Assembly: GCF_029760855.1 (NCBI RefSeq)
Contig: NZ_SOSI01000003.1
Coordinates: 310,001 to 374,000 of the forward strand
Source of the DNA: Erythrobacter litoralis
GTDB taxonomy: Bacteria; Pseudomonadota; Alphaproteobacteria; Sphingomonadales; Sphingomonadaceae
Direction of reading: 5' to 3'
Length of the DNA stretch: 64,000 bases
Made by a program: the position numbers and the translations under genes. The notes under the pieces were generated by a model. It was not told where the DNA came from, did not search any database, and saw only the letters and a program-made list of their open reading frames with translations. This document shows, in pieces, positions 18,035 through 26,401 of this stretch; position 1 is the stretch's first letter; every line of letters starts with the position of its first letter.

Positions 18035-18987
18035 TCGCGCAACGTTTTGGCGATGTCCGCGAACGGCGCGGCGACCGCATCGTCGCCCGCCGCGGGAGGC
18101 TTGCCGCCATCGCTGCCTTGCCGGATCGCGAGGTCGAGCGGAATGCGTCCGAGGAACGGCAATTCGAGCCGTTCGGCGGCGGCTTCCACTCCGCCGGCGC
18201 CGAACGGGTCGGACACCTCGCCGCAATGCGGGCAGGCATAGCCGGCCATATTCTCGACGAGACCGATCACCGGCACGCCGCCAGCATCGAACAACTGCCC
18301 GGCGCGCGCGGCATCGATCAGCGCGAGATCCTGCGGCGTGGACACGAGCACGGCACCCGCAGGCTTGAACTTCTGGAGCATGGTCAATTGCACGTCGCCG
18401 GTGCCGGGCGGCAGATCGACCAGCAGCACTTCGGTTTCGCCCCACGCCGCATCCATCAGCTGGGTAAGCGCCCCGCCCGCCATCGGCCCGCGCCACGCCA
18501 GCGCCTTCCCCGGCGCGACGAGCTGGCCCATCGAAAGCAAGGGCACGCCGAATGGCGTCTCGACCGGGACCAGCTTCTCGTCCCGTGTGGTAGGCTTGGT
18601 GCCCTGCACGCCGAAGATCACCGGCTGCGAGGGGCCGTAAATATCGGCGTCGACCAGGCCGATCTTCACGCCCTGCCGTGCGAGCGCGACGGCGAGGTTG
18701 GCGGTCAACGTGGATTTGCCGACCCCGCCCTTGCCCGATCCGATGGCGATAATCGTGCGCGCGGTTCGCTGGGCGGTGGAGGCAATACGCACATCGGCGA
18801 TATCGTCTTCCGCAAGCAGGGCGGATCGCACACGCTCCTCAAAGCCGGAACGCTCGGCTTCGGCCATCCCGGCGACGTCCAGCACCGCAGTCGCGCGGCC
18901 TTCGTTCACGACGACAGCGCCGATACGGCGCGCCTCGTCGTCGTCCAATCTGCCTTGCAAGCGTGTTTTAGGATTTGTCCCGGCCAT
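18013..18987 (-). CDS. Mrp/NBP35-family iron-sulfur carrier ATPase
   Basis: 324-aa P-loop ATPase (ApbC/Mrp). The deviant Walker A is at residues 85-93, GKGGVGKST. IGLVDADIYGPSQP follows. The C-terminal cluster-binding CxxC is in YACPHCGEVSDPFG. An N-terminal DUF59-like domain is reduced. ATG 18987 was chosen to exclude a non-conserved leader. The 76-bp gap to hflK is a divergent promoter region. The 22-bp overlap with the molybdoenzyme gene suggests co-expression, which would fit a role in cofactor supply, but this is inference. Confidence 0.92.
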   Translation of the reverse strand: MAGTNPKTRLQGRLDDDEARRIGAVVVNEGRATAVLDVAGMAEAERSGFEERVRSALLAEDDIADVRIASTAQRTARTIIAIGSGKGGVGKSTLTANLAVALARQGVKIGLVDADIYGPSQPVIFGVQGTKPTTRDEKLVPVETPFGVPLLSMGQLVAPGKALAWRGPMAGGALTQLMDAAWGETEVLLVDLPPGTGDVQLTMLQKFKPAGAVLVSTPQDLALIDAARAGQLFDAGGVPVIGLVENMAGYACPHCGEVSDPFGAGGVEAAAERLELPFLGRIPLDLAIRQGSDGGKPPAAGDDAVAAPFADIAKTLREWLSARR

Positions 18988-19063
18988 GGCCGCTGCTGCT
19001 GTATCATCGAAAAGCGCGCGGCAACCCCTGTTTTTCCCGCGAAGCGCACCTATAAGAACAGAC

Positions 19064-20206
19064 ATGAGACTTTTGGACGGGCTTACGAAGGGTATTCGCC
19101 TGGCGATGGCCGGCACGAACAATCCGTGGGGCGGCAAGAACGACGACGATGGCGACAAGCCGCGCGCCGACAAACCGAATGGTCCCCGCAATCCGTGGCT
19201 TCCGCCCTCGGGCGGGAATTCCGGTAATCAGGGTCGGCGGGGTCCGAATATCGAGGATATCTTCAAGAACCGCGGTCCCGAAGGCCCGCGCCGTACCGGT
19301 GGGCCGGGCGGCCCCGGCTTTCGCATGCCTCAACGCCCAAACGGCAAGAGCTGGTTTCCGTTGGCAATCATCGCTCTTGTCGTCATCGTTCTTCTGGCGA
19401 CTAGCATCCACTTGATCGGCCCGCAGCAGCAGGGGGTGGTCAAGACCTTCGGTAGTTATACGAGATCGCTCGATTCCGGTATCAATTTCACGGCACCCTT
19501 CCCGATCGAGACGGTCGATGTCGAAGACGTGCAAGGCGTTCGCGCCATTCGCATTCCGGGCAACAACCAGCAGGTGAAGCTGATCCTGACCGGTGACCAG
19601 AACCTCGTCGATTTAAGTTACATCGTGCGCTGGAACATAACCGATCTGGCGAACTTCAAGTTCCGCCTGACGACGCCGGAAGATACCGTCGCCGAGGTTG
19701 CCGAGGCGGCAATGCGCGCCGCAGTGGCCGAGACAAATCTGGACGAGACATTCTCCGGTCAGGGCCGCGCGGCGATAGAACAGAATGTGCGCGAGCGGAT
19801 GCAGCGCACTCTGGATAGCTACAATGCCGGTATCCGCGTGCTGGGTGTGGAAATCGAAAAGGCCGACCCGCCCTCCGAAGTCGTCGACGCGTTCCGCGAT
19901 GTGCAGGTCGCCGAGCAGAACGCCGATGCTGCGCGCAACCAGGCGCAGGGTTATGCGCAGCAGGTCCTGGCGCAGGCTCAGGGTGAAGCCGAGGCATTCG
20001 ATAAGGTGTACGAGGAATATCGCCTCGCGCCCGAGGTCACTCGCCAGCGCCTCTATTACGAAACCATGGAACGCGTCTTGTCCAAGACCGACAAGACGAT
20101 CGTGGAGGCCCCCGGTGTGACGCCATACCTCCCGCTCCCCGAAATCCAGCGCCGCGCCCAACAGGCGACGCCTGCCGCCCCCGCCCCCACGACGGGAGGA
20201 AATTGA
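19064..20206 (+). CDS. hflK: FtsH protease modulator HflK
   Basis: 380-aa inner-membrane protein. The N-terminus is Gly/Asn/Pro-rich (AMAGTNNPWGGKNDDDGDKP), followed by one transmembrane segment (about residues 100-120) and an SPFH/band-7 domain starting QQGVVKTFGSYTRSL. A coiled-coil region with AEQNADAARNQAQGYAQQ follows. HflK and HflC form a periplasmic complex that restrains FtsH. ATG 19064 is used; ATG 19106 (MAGTNNPWGG) is an equally acceptable start. hflC follows after one base. Confidence 0.93.
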   Translation: MRLLDGLTKGIRLAMAGTNNPWGGKNDDDGDKPRADKPNGPRNPWLPPSGGNSGNQGRRGPNIEDIFKNRGPEGPRRTGGPGGPGFRMPQRPNGKSWFPLAIIALVVIVLLATSIHLIGPQQQGVVKTFGSYTRSLDSGINFTAPFPIETVDVEDVQGVRAIRIPGNNQQVKLILTGDQNLVDLSYIVRWNITDLANFKFRLTTPEDTVAEVAEAAMRAAVAETNLDETFSGQGRAAIEQNVRERMQRTLDSYNAGIRVLGVEIEKADPPSEVVDAFRDVQVAEQNADAARNQAQGYAQQVLAQAQGEAEAFDKVYEEYRLAPEVTRQRLYYETMERVLSKTDKTIVEAPGVTPYLPLPEIQRRAQQATPAAPAPTTGGN

Positions 20207-20207
20207 G

Positions 20208-21053
20208 ATGGCTATGAACCCCGAACGTATCTGGCAGGATCACAAGCTCTCGATCATCGTGCTCGCGGTGCTCGTCGTCATTCTTGCCATGAGCATCTAT
20301 GTCGTGCCCGAAGAAGAGCAGGCGGTTGTCGTGCGGACGGGTGAGCCGATCCGCACTGTCAATACCGTCGGTGGAGATTCGAAGGCCGGGCTTTATCTGC
20401 GCGCGCCCTTCATCGACCGGGTGGTCCGTGTCGAGAAACGTTTGCTCGACCTCGAGATGGCGGACGAGGAAGTGCTGTCGAACGATCAGCAGCGCCTGCT
20501 CGTGAATGCCTATGCCCGGTTCCGCGTCACCGACCCCGTGCGCATGGTCGAACGCGCAGGCTCGACGGACGGCGTACGTAGCGCGCTCGAGCCGATCCTG
20601 AACTCGGTGCTGCGGCAGGAACTTGGTCGCCGGACCTTCCAGGCGATGCTGACGGCGGAACGCGGTTCGGCGCTCGCCAATGTGCGCGCAAATTTGGACC
20701 GGCAGGCCCGCCAATACGGTGCCGAAGTGGTCGATGTGCAGATCAAGCGGACCGACTTGCCCGAAGCCCCGCTGCAATCCGCTTTCCGCCGCATGGAGTC
20801 CGATCGCGAACGCGAAGCGCGCACCATTCGCGCGCAGGGCGGCCGCGATGCCCGCATCATCCGGGCCGACGCCGACGCGGAAGCCGCCCGCATCTATGCG
20901 GATGCGTTCGGCAAGGATGCGCAGTTCTACGATTTCTATCGCGCCATGCAGAGCTACGATGCGACCTTCGCACCGGAGAACGGGAATGCAGCCAGCAACT
21001 TCATCCTGTCGCCCGACAACGAGTATTTGAGGCAGTTCCGCGGACAGCGTTGA
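20208..21053 (+). CDS. hflC: FtsH protease modulator HflC
   Basis: 281-aa partner of HflK. A single N-terminal membrane anchor (about residues 14-34, LSIIVLAVLVVILAMSIYVV) is followed by an SPFH domain (VPEEEQAVVVRTGEPIRTV). The C-terminal ESDREREARTIRAQGGRDA helix leads to the EAARIYADAFGKDAQFYDFYR motif. It starts two bases after the hflK stop, with GGAGG-type spacing, and is certainly co-transcribed with it. Confidence 0.95.
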   Translation: MAMNPERIWQDHKLSIIVLAVLVVILAMSIYVVPEEEQAVVVRTGEPIRTVNTVGGDSKAGLYLRAPFIDRVVRVEKRLLDLEMADEEVLSNDQQRLLVNAYARFRVTDPVRMVERAGSTDGVRSALEPILNSVLRQELGRRTFQAMLTAERGSALANVRANLDRQARQYGAEVVDVQIKRTDLPEAPLQSAFRRMESDREREARTIRAQGGRDARIIRADADAEAARIYADAFGKDAQFYDFYRAMQSYDATFAPENGNAASNFILSPDNEYLRQFRGQR

Positions 21054-21194
21054 CCGTTCGTCGAACCGCCCCGCCCCGTTCAATCGCGATTAAGCGCGCT
21101 GAACCAAATTCGGAGCGGAAACCGCACGAAAGCGTAGGTGATTTATCTACGGCTTCGTGCCGGGTCACTCAACTTTAGAGAGGACAACCAACCT

Positions 21195-22724
21195 GTGCGT
21201 TATGCCTATTCCGTAACTGCCGCCCTTCTTGCAGGCGGTGCCGCCATGTCGCTGGCCGGGTTTCCGGCGGGCGCGCAAGTCGCGCAGAACGACGACAGTC
21301 AGATGGCCCGCATGGTCCCGCGAAATGGGGCACCGGCCAGCTTCGCCGATCTGACCGAACAATTGCAGCCGGCCGTGGTCAATATCTCCACTCGCCAGCG
21401 GGTCGAGGTGCAATCGGGCGGAAATCCCTTCGCAGGCACACCGCTCGAAGATCTGTTCAACCAGCGGCGCGGCGGACAACAAGAGCCGCAATACCGCGAA
21501 GGCCAGTCGCTCGGCTCCGGCTTCATCATGTCGGCCGATGGCTATGTGGTTACGAACAATCACGTCGTCAGCCCGACGGGCCGAGGCACGGTCGAGGAAA
21601 TCACCGTGACCATGCCGGACGGCACCGAATATCCGGCCGAACTGGTCGGTGCGGATGCGTCTTCCGACCTCGCAGTGCTGAAGATCGCCCGCGACGAACC
21701 TTTCCCGTTCGTACAGTTCGGCGATTCGTCGCAGGCCCGCGTGGGTGACTGGGTGGTCGCGATCGGCAATCCCTTCGGCCTCGGCGGAACGGTGACCAGC
21801 GGCATCGTATCCGCCGTGTATCGCAACACTGGTTCGGGCGGCGCCTACGATCGCTATCTCCAGACCGATGCCTCGATCAATCGCGGCAATTCGGGCGGTC
21901 CGTTGTTCGACATGCAGGGCAATGTAATCGGCATTAACAACGCCATCCTTTCGCCCTCGGGCGGCAGCGTCGGGATCGGCTTCGCGATCCCCGCCGAAAC
22001 GGCCGCACCCATCGTCGACAAGCTGCGGCGCGGGGTGGAAATCCAGCGCGGCTATCTCGGCGTGCAGATCCAGCCAGTGACCGACGATCTCGCGGCATCG
22101 CTGGGCATCAGCGAGAACCGCGGCGAATTCGTCCAAGGCGTTCAGCCGGGTGAAGCGGCGGAACGCGCCGGCATCCAGGCCGGCGATATCGTCCTGCGTG
22201 TGAACGGCGAGGACGTGACGCCGGATCAGACGCTGTCCTTCCTGGTCGCCAATATCGAACCCGGCACGAGTATCCCTGTCGAACTGATCCGTAATGGCGA
22301 ACGGCGACGGTTGAATGTCACAGTGGGCAAGCGCCCGAGTGAGGAAGAGCTGCGCCAAAGCCAGATGTTCGATCCGGACGCCGAAGACATGGACGAGCAG
22401 GAACCCGAAACGGGCAGCGAAGTGGTGATGGAGCGGCTCGGCCTGCAGGTCATCGCCCTTACCCCGCAGATCGCGCGGCAGCTTGGCGTTTCGGCCGATA
22501 CGAACGGCGTGGTTGTCGGCGGCGTGTCGCCCAATTCGGATGCGGCGCGCAAGGGCCTTCGTCGCGGCGACATCATCCTGAGCGCCAACTATCAAACGGT
22601 GAACACACCCTCGGCGCTCGAAGCCGCGGTTGAAGCCGCGCGGCGGGAAAACCGCGATGCGGTCCTGCTGCGGGTTCAGCGCCGTGGTGGTCCCGCCCAA
22701 TATGTGGCGGTACGCTTCAACTAA
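21195..22724 (+). CDS. degP: Do-family periplasmic serine protease/chaperone (DegP/HtrA-like)
   Basis: 509-aa HtrA protease. A signal peptide ends near AGFPAGAQVAQ. The trypsin-like domain has the triad His123 (TNNHVV), Asp158 (ASSDLAVLK) and Ser233 (RGNSGGPLF). Two PDZ domains follow (about 300-395 and 420-505). The start is GTG 21195, with GAGAGGAC about 10 bp upstream; the frame's earlier TTG lacks a signal peptide. It degrades or refolds misfolded envelope proteins. It follows hflKC by 141 bp, a common sphingomonad/alphaproteobacterial order for membrane quality control. It ends before a strong terminator. Confidence 0.95.
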   Translation: MRYAYSVTAALLAGGAAMSLAGFPAGAQVAQNDDSQMARMVPRNGAPASFADLTEQLQPAVVNISTRQRVEVQSGGNPFAGTPLEDLFNQRRGGQQEPQYREGQSLGSGFIMSADGYVVTNNHVVSPTGRGTVEEITVTMPDGTEYPAELVGADASSDLAVLKIARDEPFPFVQFGDSSQARVGDWVVAIGNPFGLGGTVTSGIVSAVYRNTGSGGAYDRYLQTDASINRGNSGGPLFDMQGNVIGINNAILSPSGGSVGIGFAIPAETAAPIVDKLRRGVEIQRGYLGVQIQPVTDDLAASLGISENRGEFVQGVQPGEAAERAGIQAGDIVLRVNGEDVTPDQTLSFLVANIEPGTSIPVELIRNGERRRLNVTVGKRPSEEELRQSQMFDPDAEDMDEQEPETGSEVVMERLGLQVIALTPQIARQLGVSADTNGVVVGGVSPNSDAARKGLRRGDIILSANYQTVNTPSALEAAVEAARRENRDAVLLRVQRRGGPAQYVAVRFN

Positions 22725-22750
22725 ACGTCGAAATTCGAAGCAATATCGAA

Positions 22751-22782
22751 CCCTCCCGGCAGCAATGCCGGGAGGGTTTTTT
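22751..22782 (+). terminator. Rho-independent terminator after degP
   Basis: A perfect 11-bp stem CCCTCCCGGCA/TGCCGGGAGGG with loop GCAA is followed by six T residues. It lies 26 bp after the degP stop and just before the convergent PBP1A stop. Confidence 0.95.
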
Positions 22783-22786
22783 CGTA

Positions 22787-24985
22787 TCAGCGCGGAGTTG
22801 GAGTAGGCGCAGGTTGCGAGCGCGGTTCGCCGCCCCGGCCCAATGCCCGGTCAAGGAAGTCATCGCCCACCGCCTGCGGTGCGCCATCTACAGCGCGGTC
22901 CTGGCTGCCCGGCGGCGGCGGCACCCGGCGTGTCGGCGGAGGCGCGGGCGGGCGCGGCGTAGTCCCATCCTGCGAAGGTGGAGCGTTCGGATCGGCGGGA
23001 TAGGGGTTTTGCTCGACCGGTCCCTCACCACGGCCCGGTTCGATCAGGTTGCCCTGCTCGTCGATGTAGTAATAGTCGTCGGGATCGCCGAAGAGATATT
23101 CGTCGTCCGGCTCCAGCTGCCACTCGGGCAATTTGAGCTCGGTGACGAATTCCTCGACCGGACGATCCTTCACGGCATAGCGCATATAGGCAGCGAAGGC
23201 CTGTGCCGGTGCGCGCCCGCCCTGCAATCCGCTCACCGCGCGGTTATCGTCGCGGCCCATCCAGACGCCGGTTGTGATGCCGGAGGAGAAGCCGACAAAA
23301 TAGCCATCCTTGTTCGAACTGGTCGTGCCGGTCTTGCCTGCCACGGGGCGCCCGATCTGAGCCGCCCGCCCGGTACCGGTCTGCACGCCCGTCTGCAGCA
23401 GGTCGGTGATGCCGGCGGTGACGTAATCGGGAATGAGCTGCGCCGCGCGGCGCTGTTCGTGGCGGTAAAGCAATTCGCCGTCTGCGGTCGTCACCTTGAC
23501 GATGCCGTAGGGCTCGACCGAATTGCCGCCAGCGGAGATCGCCGCGAAAGCGCGTGTCATGTCGATCAGGCGCGTTTCGTTCGACCCCAGCACCATGGAG
23601 GGATAGGTCGTGATCGGGGTGGTGATGCCGAACCGCCGCGCCATCGAAGCGACCGTGCCGAAGCCGACTTCGTTGCCGAGCTGGGCGGCGACCGTGTTGA
23701 TCGAATAGGCGAACGCCGTGCGCAGGTTGGTCTCGCCGATATTGCGTCCGCTCGAATTGCGCGGGCTCCAGCCGCCGATCGTCACCGGCGTATCCACCAC
23801 GCGGTCGTCCGGCGTGTAACCCGCTTCGAGAGCGGCGAGATAGACGAAGAGCTTCCAGGCGGAACCGGGTTGTCGCAGCGCGCTGGTGGCCCGGTTGTAA
23901 TTCGTCTCGACGTAATCCGTGCCGCCCACCAACGCGAGGATCGCCCCGTCGCGGTCGAGGCTGACCAGGGCCCCTTGCGCCCCGGTCGGTGAATTGGCCT
24001 TGATCGCCGCGGTTGCCGCCGCCTGCATGCCGGGATCGAGCGTGGTCCAGACCTCGATCGGCTCGAAGGTCTCGGGCAGCAGCAGATCGAGCTGCGGCAG
24101 CGCCCAGTCGGTGAAATAGCGAACCGAGTTCTGCCCCGGCTCTTCCTTCAGCTTGACGTTCGAGACATCGACAGACGCCTGCGCAGGCGTGATGTACCCC
24201 TGCTCTTCCATCAGCCGCAGGACCACGCCCGCCCGCCCGACGGCTGCGTCGACGTCTGCGGTCGGGGAGTAGCGGCTCGGCGCCTTGACGAGACCGGCGA
24301 TGATCGCCGCTTCGGCCACGGAAAGATCGGTGCCGGGATGGCTGAAGAATTTTCGACTCGCGCTGTCGATGCCGTACGCACCGCCGCCGAAATAGACCTT
24401 GTTGAGGTACAGCTCGAGGATCTGCTGCTTGGAGAATTTCCATTCGAGCGCCAGCGCCAGCACGCCTTCGCGCAGCTTGCGATCGAGCGTGCGATTGGAG
24501 TTGAGGAAGACGTTTCGAGCGAGTTGCTGGGTAATTGTAGACGTTGCCGATACGCGCCGGTCGTCCGTTGCGGCTGTATAAAGCGCCCGCCCAAGGCCGT
24601 AAGGATCGACACCGGGATGAGAATAGAAGCGGCGATCCTCCACCGCGATCATCGCATCCTTCATGACTTCGGGTATTTCGTTCGACGAAAGCCATTTGCC
24701 GTAGCTCGGCCCGAGTTCGACGATCTCGGTTCCGTCTCTCGCGCGCACGACGATGGTCTGCGCGTTCTGCGTCGCCTTCAATTGGTAGAAGCTCGGCAAA
24801 GAGCGCGCAGCGAAGATGACGGCGATTGCCAGGAACAGCAGCCCGAGCGCGCCAATGGCGCCGCCCCACAGGAAAAGCCGCTTCATCCAGCGAGCAAAGC
24901 GGCCGCCTTCCCGTGTCTCGGACGCGGCGCGTTTTGCGCGCCCATCACGCTTCGATCGCTTTCGCCGATCGCCTCTCTTATCCAT
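22787..24985 (-). CDS. Bifunctional penicillin-binding protein 1A-type glycosyltransferase/transpeptidase
   Basis: 732-aa class A PBP that polymerises and cross-links peptidoglycan. A basic cytoplasmic tail is followed by one TM helix (about 36-60). The glycosyltransferase domain has catalytic Glu116 in AVEDRRFYSHPG and the TSTITQQLARN motif. The transpeptidase motifs are Ser375-x-x-Lys (PGSAWK), Ser428-Ile-Asn and Lys551-Thr-Gly-Thr. An acidic then Pro-rich C-terminal tail is probably disordered. It lacks the large OB insertion of canonical PBP1A, so PbpC/MrcB-like naming is left open. Confidence 0.94.
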   Translation of the reverse strand: MDKRGDRRKRSKRDGRAKRAASETREGGRFARWMKRLFLWGGAIGALGLLFLAIAVIFAARSLPSFYQLKATQNAQTIVVRARDGTEIVELGPSYGKWLSSNEIPEVMKDAMIAVEDRRFYSHPGVDPYGLGRALYTAATDDRRVSATSTITQQLARNVFLNSNRTLDRKLREGVLALALEWKFSKQQILELYLNKVYFGGGAYGIDSASRKFFSHPGTDLSVAEAAIIAGLVKAPSRYSPTADVDAAVGRAGVVLRLMEEQGYITPAQASVDVSNVKLKEEPGQNSVRYFTDWALPQLDLLLPETFEPIEVWTTLDPGMQAAATAAIKANSPTGAQGALVSLDRDGAILALVGGTDYVETNYNRATSALRQPGSAWKLFVYLAALEAGYTPDDRVVDTPVTIGGWSPRNSSGRNIGETNLRTAFAYSINTVAAQLGNEVGFGTVASMARRFGITTPITTYPSMVLGSNETRLIDMTRAFAAISAGGNSVEPYGIVKVTTADGELLYRHEQRRAAQLIPDYVTAGITDLLQTGVQTGTGRAAQIGRPVAGKTGTTSSNKDGYFVGFSSGITTGVWMGRDDNRAVSGLQGGRAPAQAFAAYMRYAVKDRPVEEFVTELKLPEWQLEPDDEYLFGDPDDYYYIDEQGNLIEPGRGEGPVEQNPYPADPNAPPSQDGTTPRPPAPPPTRRVPPPPGSQDRAVDGAPQAVGDDFLDRALGRGGEPRSQPAPTPTPR

Positions 24986-25085
24986 TCTTCGCCGTCACCC
25001 CGGTACCGTCTGGCTGCCCTATAGTCGCCGCGCTGTTTCATGGCGAGCCGTAACGGCGGGTGAATATCGGAAGGCGCAGTAGCTG

Positions 25086-25484
25086 CTATCCCTCCGGTGC
25101 GAAATCGAGCGCGGCGGAATTGATGCAATAGCGAAGCCCGCTTTCGCCCGGCCCATCCGGGAAAACATGGCCCAAGTGGCTTTCGCAATTCGCGCATAGC
25201 ACCTCGGTGCGGACCATGCCGTGGCTGGTGTCGCGCTTCGTTTCGACCGAATCACTTTCGGCGGGATCTGTGAAGCTCGGCCAGCCCGAACCGCTGTCGT
25301 ATTTGTCGCTGCTTTCGAACACGACCTGCCCGCAGGCGGCACAGTGATATTCGCCGTCCTGCTTGTTCTTGTCGTATTTGCCGGTGAAGGCCCGTTCGGT
25401 GCCGCCTTCGCGGAGTACGTGATACTGCTCGGGGCTCAGTTTCTCGCGCCATTCGGCATCGGTCATCGTCTTGCTGTCGCTCAT
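25086..25484 (-). CDS. msrB: Peptide-methionine (R)-S-oxide reductase
   Basis: 132-aa selenium-independent MsrB. Four zinc-binding cysteines are in CAAC (48, 51) and CANC (97, 100). The catalytic Cys120 is in the RYCINSAAL motif. SGSGWPSF and GHVFPDGP are family signatures. ATG 25484 has GGAAGAG 5-11 bp upstream; the longer frame is not conserved. The 205 bp to rpsT holds divergent promoters. Confidence 0.97.
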   Translation of the reverse strand: MSDSKTMTDAEWREKLSPEQYHVLREGGTERAFTGKYDKNKQDGEYHCAACGQVVFESSDKYDSGSGWPSFTDPAESDSVETKRDTSHGMVRTEVLCANCESHLGHVFPDGPGESGLRYCINSAALDFAPEG

Positions 25485-25689
25485 AAGTCTCTTCCGTTTT
25501 CGGGTATGAACTGGCAACGGTGCACCCGGCGCCGCGGTTCCGGTGCGGAGTGCGAGGGGGCGGCGCGGTTTGCCTTGACGAATCCACGCACGGTGGCTAA
25601 GTGCGCCGCTTTCCGGCGGTTCGTCCGCCATTTTCGACGATTTACGAGATTTCCGCCACGCTCGCTGCGTGGCCCGACCGAGGACACAC

Positions 25690-25950
25690 ATGGCCAATAC
25701 GCCGCAAGCCAAAAAGCGCATCCGTCGCAACAATGCCCGTGCCGAAATCAACGGCGCGCGCGTCAGCCGCATCCGTACGCATCTGAAGCGCGTCGAGACC
25801 GCGATCGAAGCGGGTGACAAGGATCAGGCGCAGACGGCGCTCAAGGCGGCGCAGCCCGAACTCGCTCGCGGTGTGGCGCGTGGCGTGATGCACAAGAACA
25901 CGGCGGCCCGTAAGATGAGCCGTCTGTCGAAGCGCGTTTCGGCACTCTAA
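25690..25950 (+). CDS. rpsT: 30S ribosomal protein S20
   Basis: 86-aa basic protein beginning [19 protein letters not shown] and ending in the [13 protein letters not shown] helix, the standard S20 pattern and length. ATG 25690 has GAGGACACAC directly upstream. It is followed by its own terminator and then dnaA, the usual alphaproteobacterial order. Confidence 0.97.
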   Translation: MANTPQAKKRIRRNNARAEINGARVSRIRTHLKRVETAIEAGDKDQAQTALKAAQPELARGVARGVMHKNTAARKMSRLSKRVSAL

Positions 25951-26007
25951 CTGGTTATCGGCGGGGCGCCTCAGGCGCTGCGTATATCTACCTAAAAAGC
26001 AACGATG

Positions 26008-26043
26008 AGGGCCAGCCCGCGCGTAGCGGTGCTGGCCCTTTTT
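26008..26043 (+). terminator. Rho-independent terminator after rpsT
   Basis: AGGGCCAGC-CCGC and GCGG-T-GCTGGCCCT form a 13-bp stem with one bulged base and a GCGTA loop, followed by TTTTT. It separates rpsT from the dnaA leader. Confidence 0.9.
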
Positions 26044-26401
26044 GCTGTCGCAAGCCGGTGTCAGAGTTCCGTCATATTGCCCGAAAGGAAACCCTTTGTT
26101 TTTCCGTGATTCGGTAACGCCAAAACGGCTTTATCGTTGAAATGCAAAGGGTTGAACGGGGTCCTGCGGCTTTCGCCCGGTCAACAAGTTTATTTCAGAT
26201 TTTTTGCGTTCTCCACCCTTGCGACTCATCGCGAACGCGACCTACACAATGGCCACCGCTCGGGAAGGGACAGCCCGGGCTACCACATTCGAAGCTACCT
26301 TTGGGAGCGACCGCCGGAATGCGATTCCGGGGCACGGCGAAGCTGTGCCGGGTCGCCCTTCACGCAAGACAGGGGCCGATGAGGCCGGGGGTTGGATTAA
26401 C
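26044..26401 (+). promoter_or_regulatory. 358-bp dnaA upstream/leader region with two hairpins and three GANTC sites
   Basis: There is no gene here that I can support. The region has AT-rich stretches around 26090-26135 and 26185-26210. It holds GANTC methylation sites at 26108, 26223 and 26323. Two adjacent perfect or near-perfect hairpins follow: CCGGAAT/ATTCCGG with loop GCG (26314-26330), and an 8-bp stem GGCACGGC/GCTGTGCC with loop GAA (26331-26349, one G-T pair). No cluster of TTATCCACA-type DnaA boxes is visible, so I see no sign of a replication origin. Confidence 0.5.

Noticed and set aside
26044..26401. Replication origin upstream of dnaA
   Set aside because: There is no cluster of DnaA boxes or clear DUE. 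In many alphaproteobacteria dnaA is not next to the origin. A TTATCCACG at about 27765 is inside coding sequence for a conserved motif.
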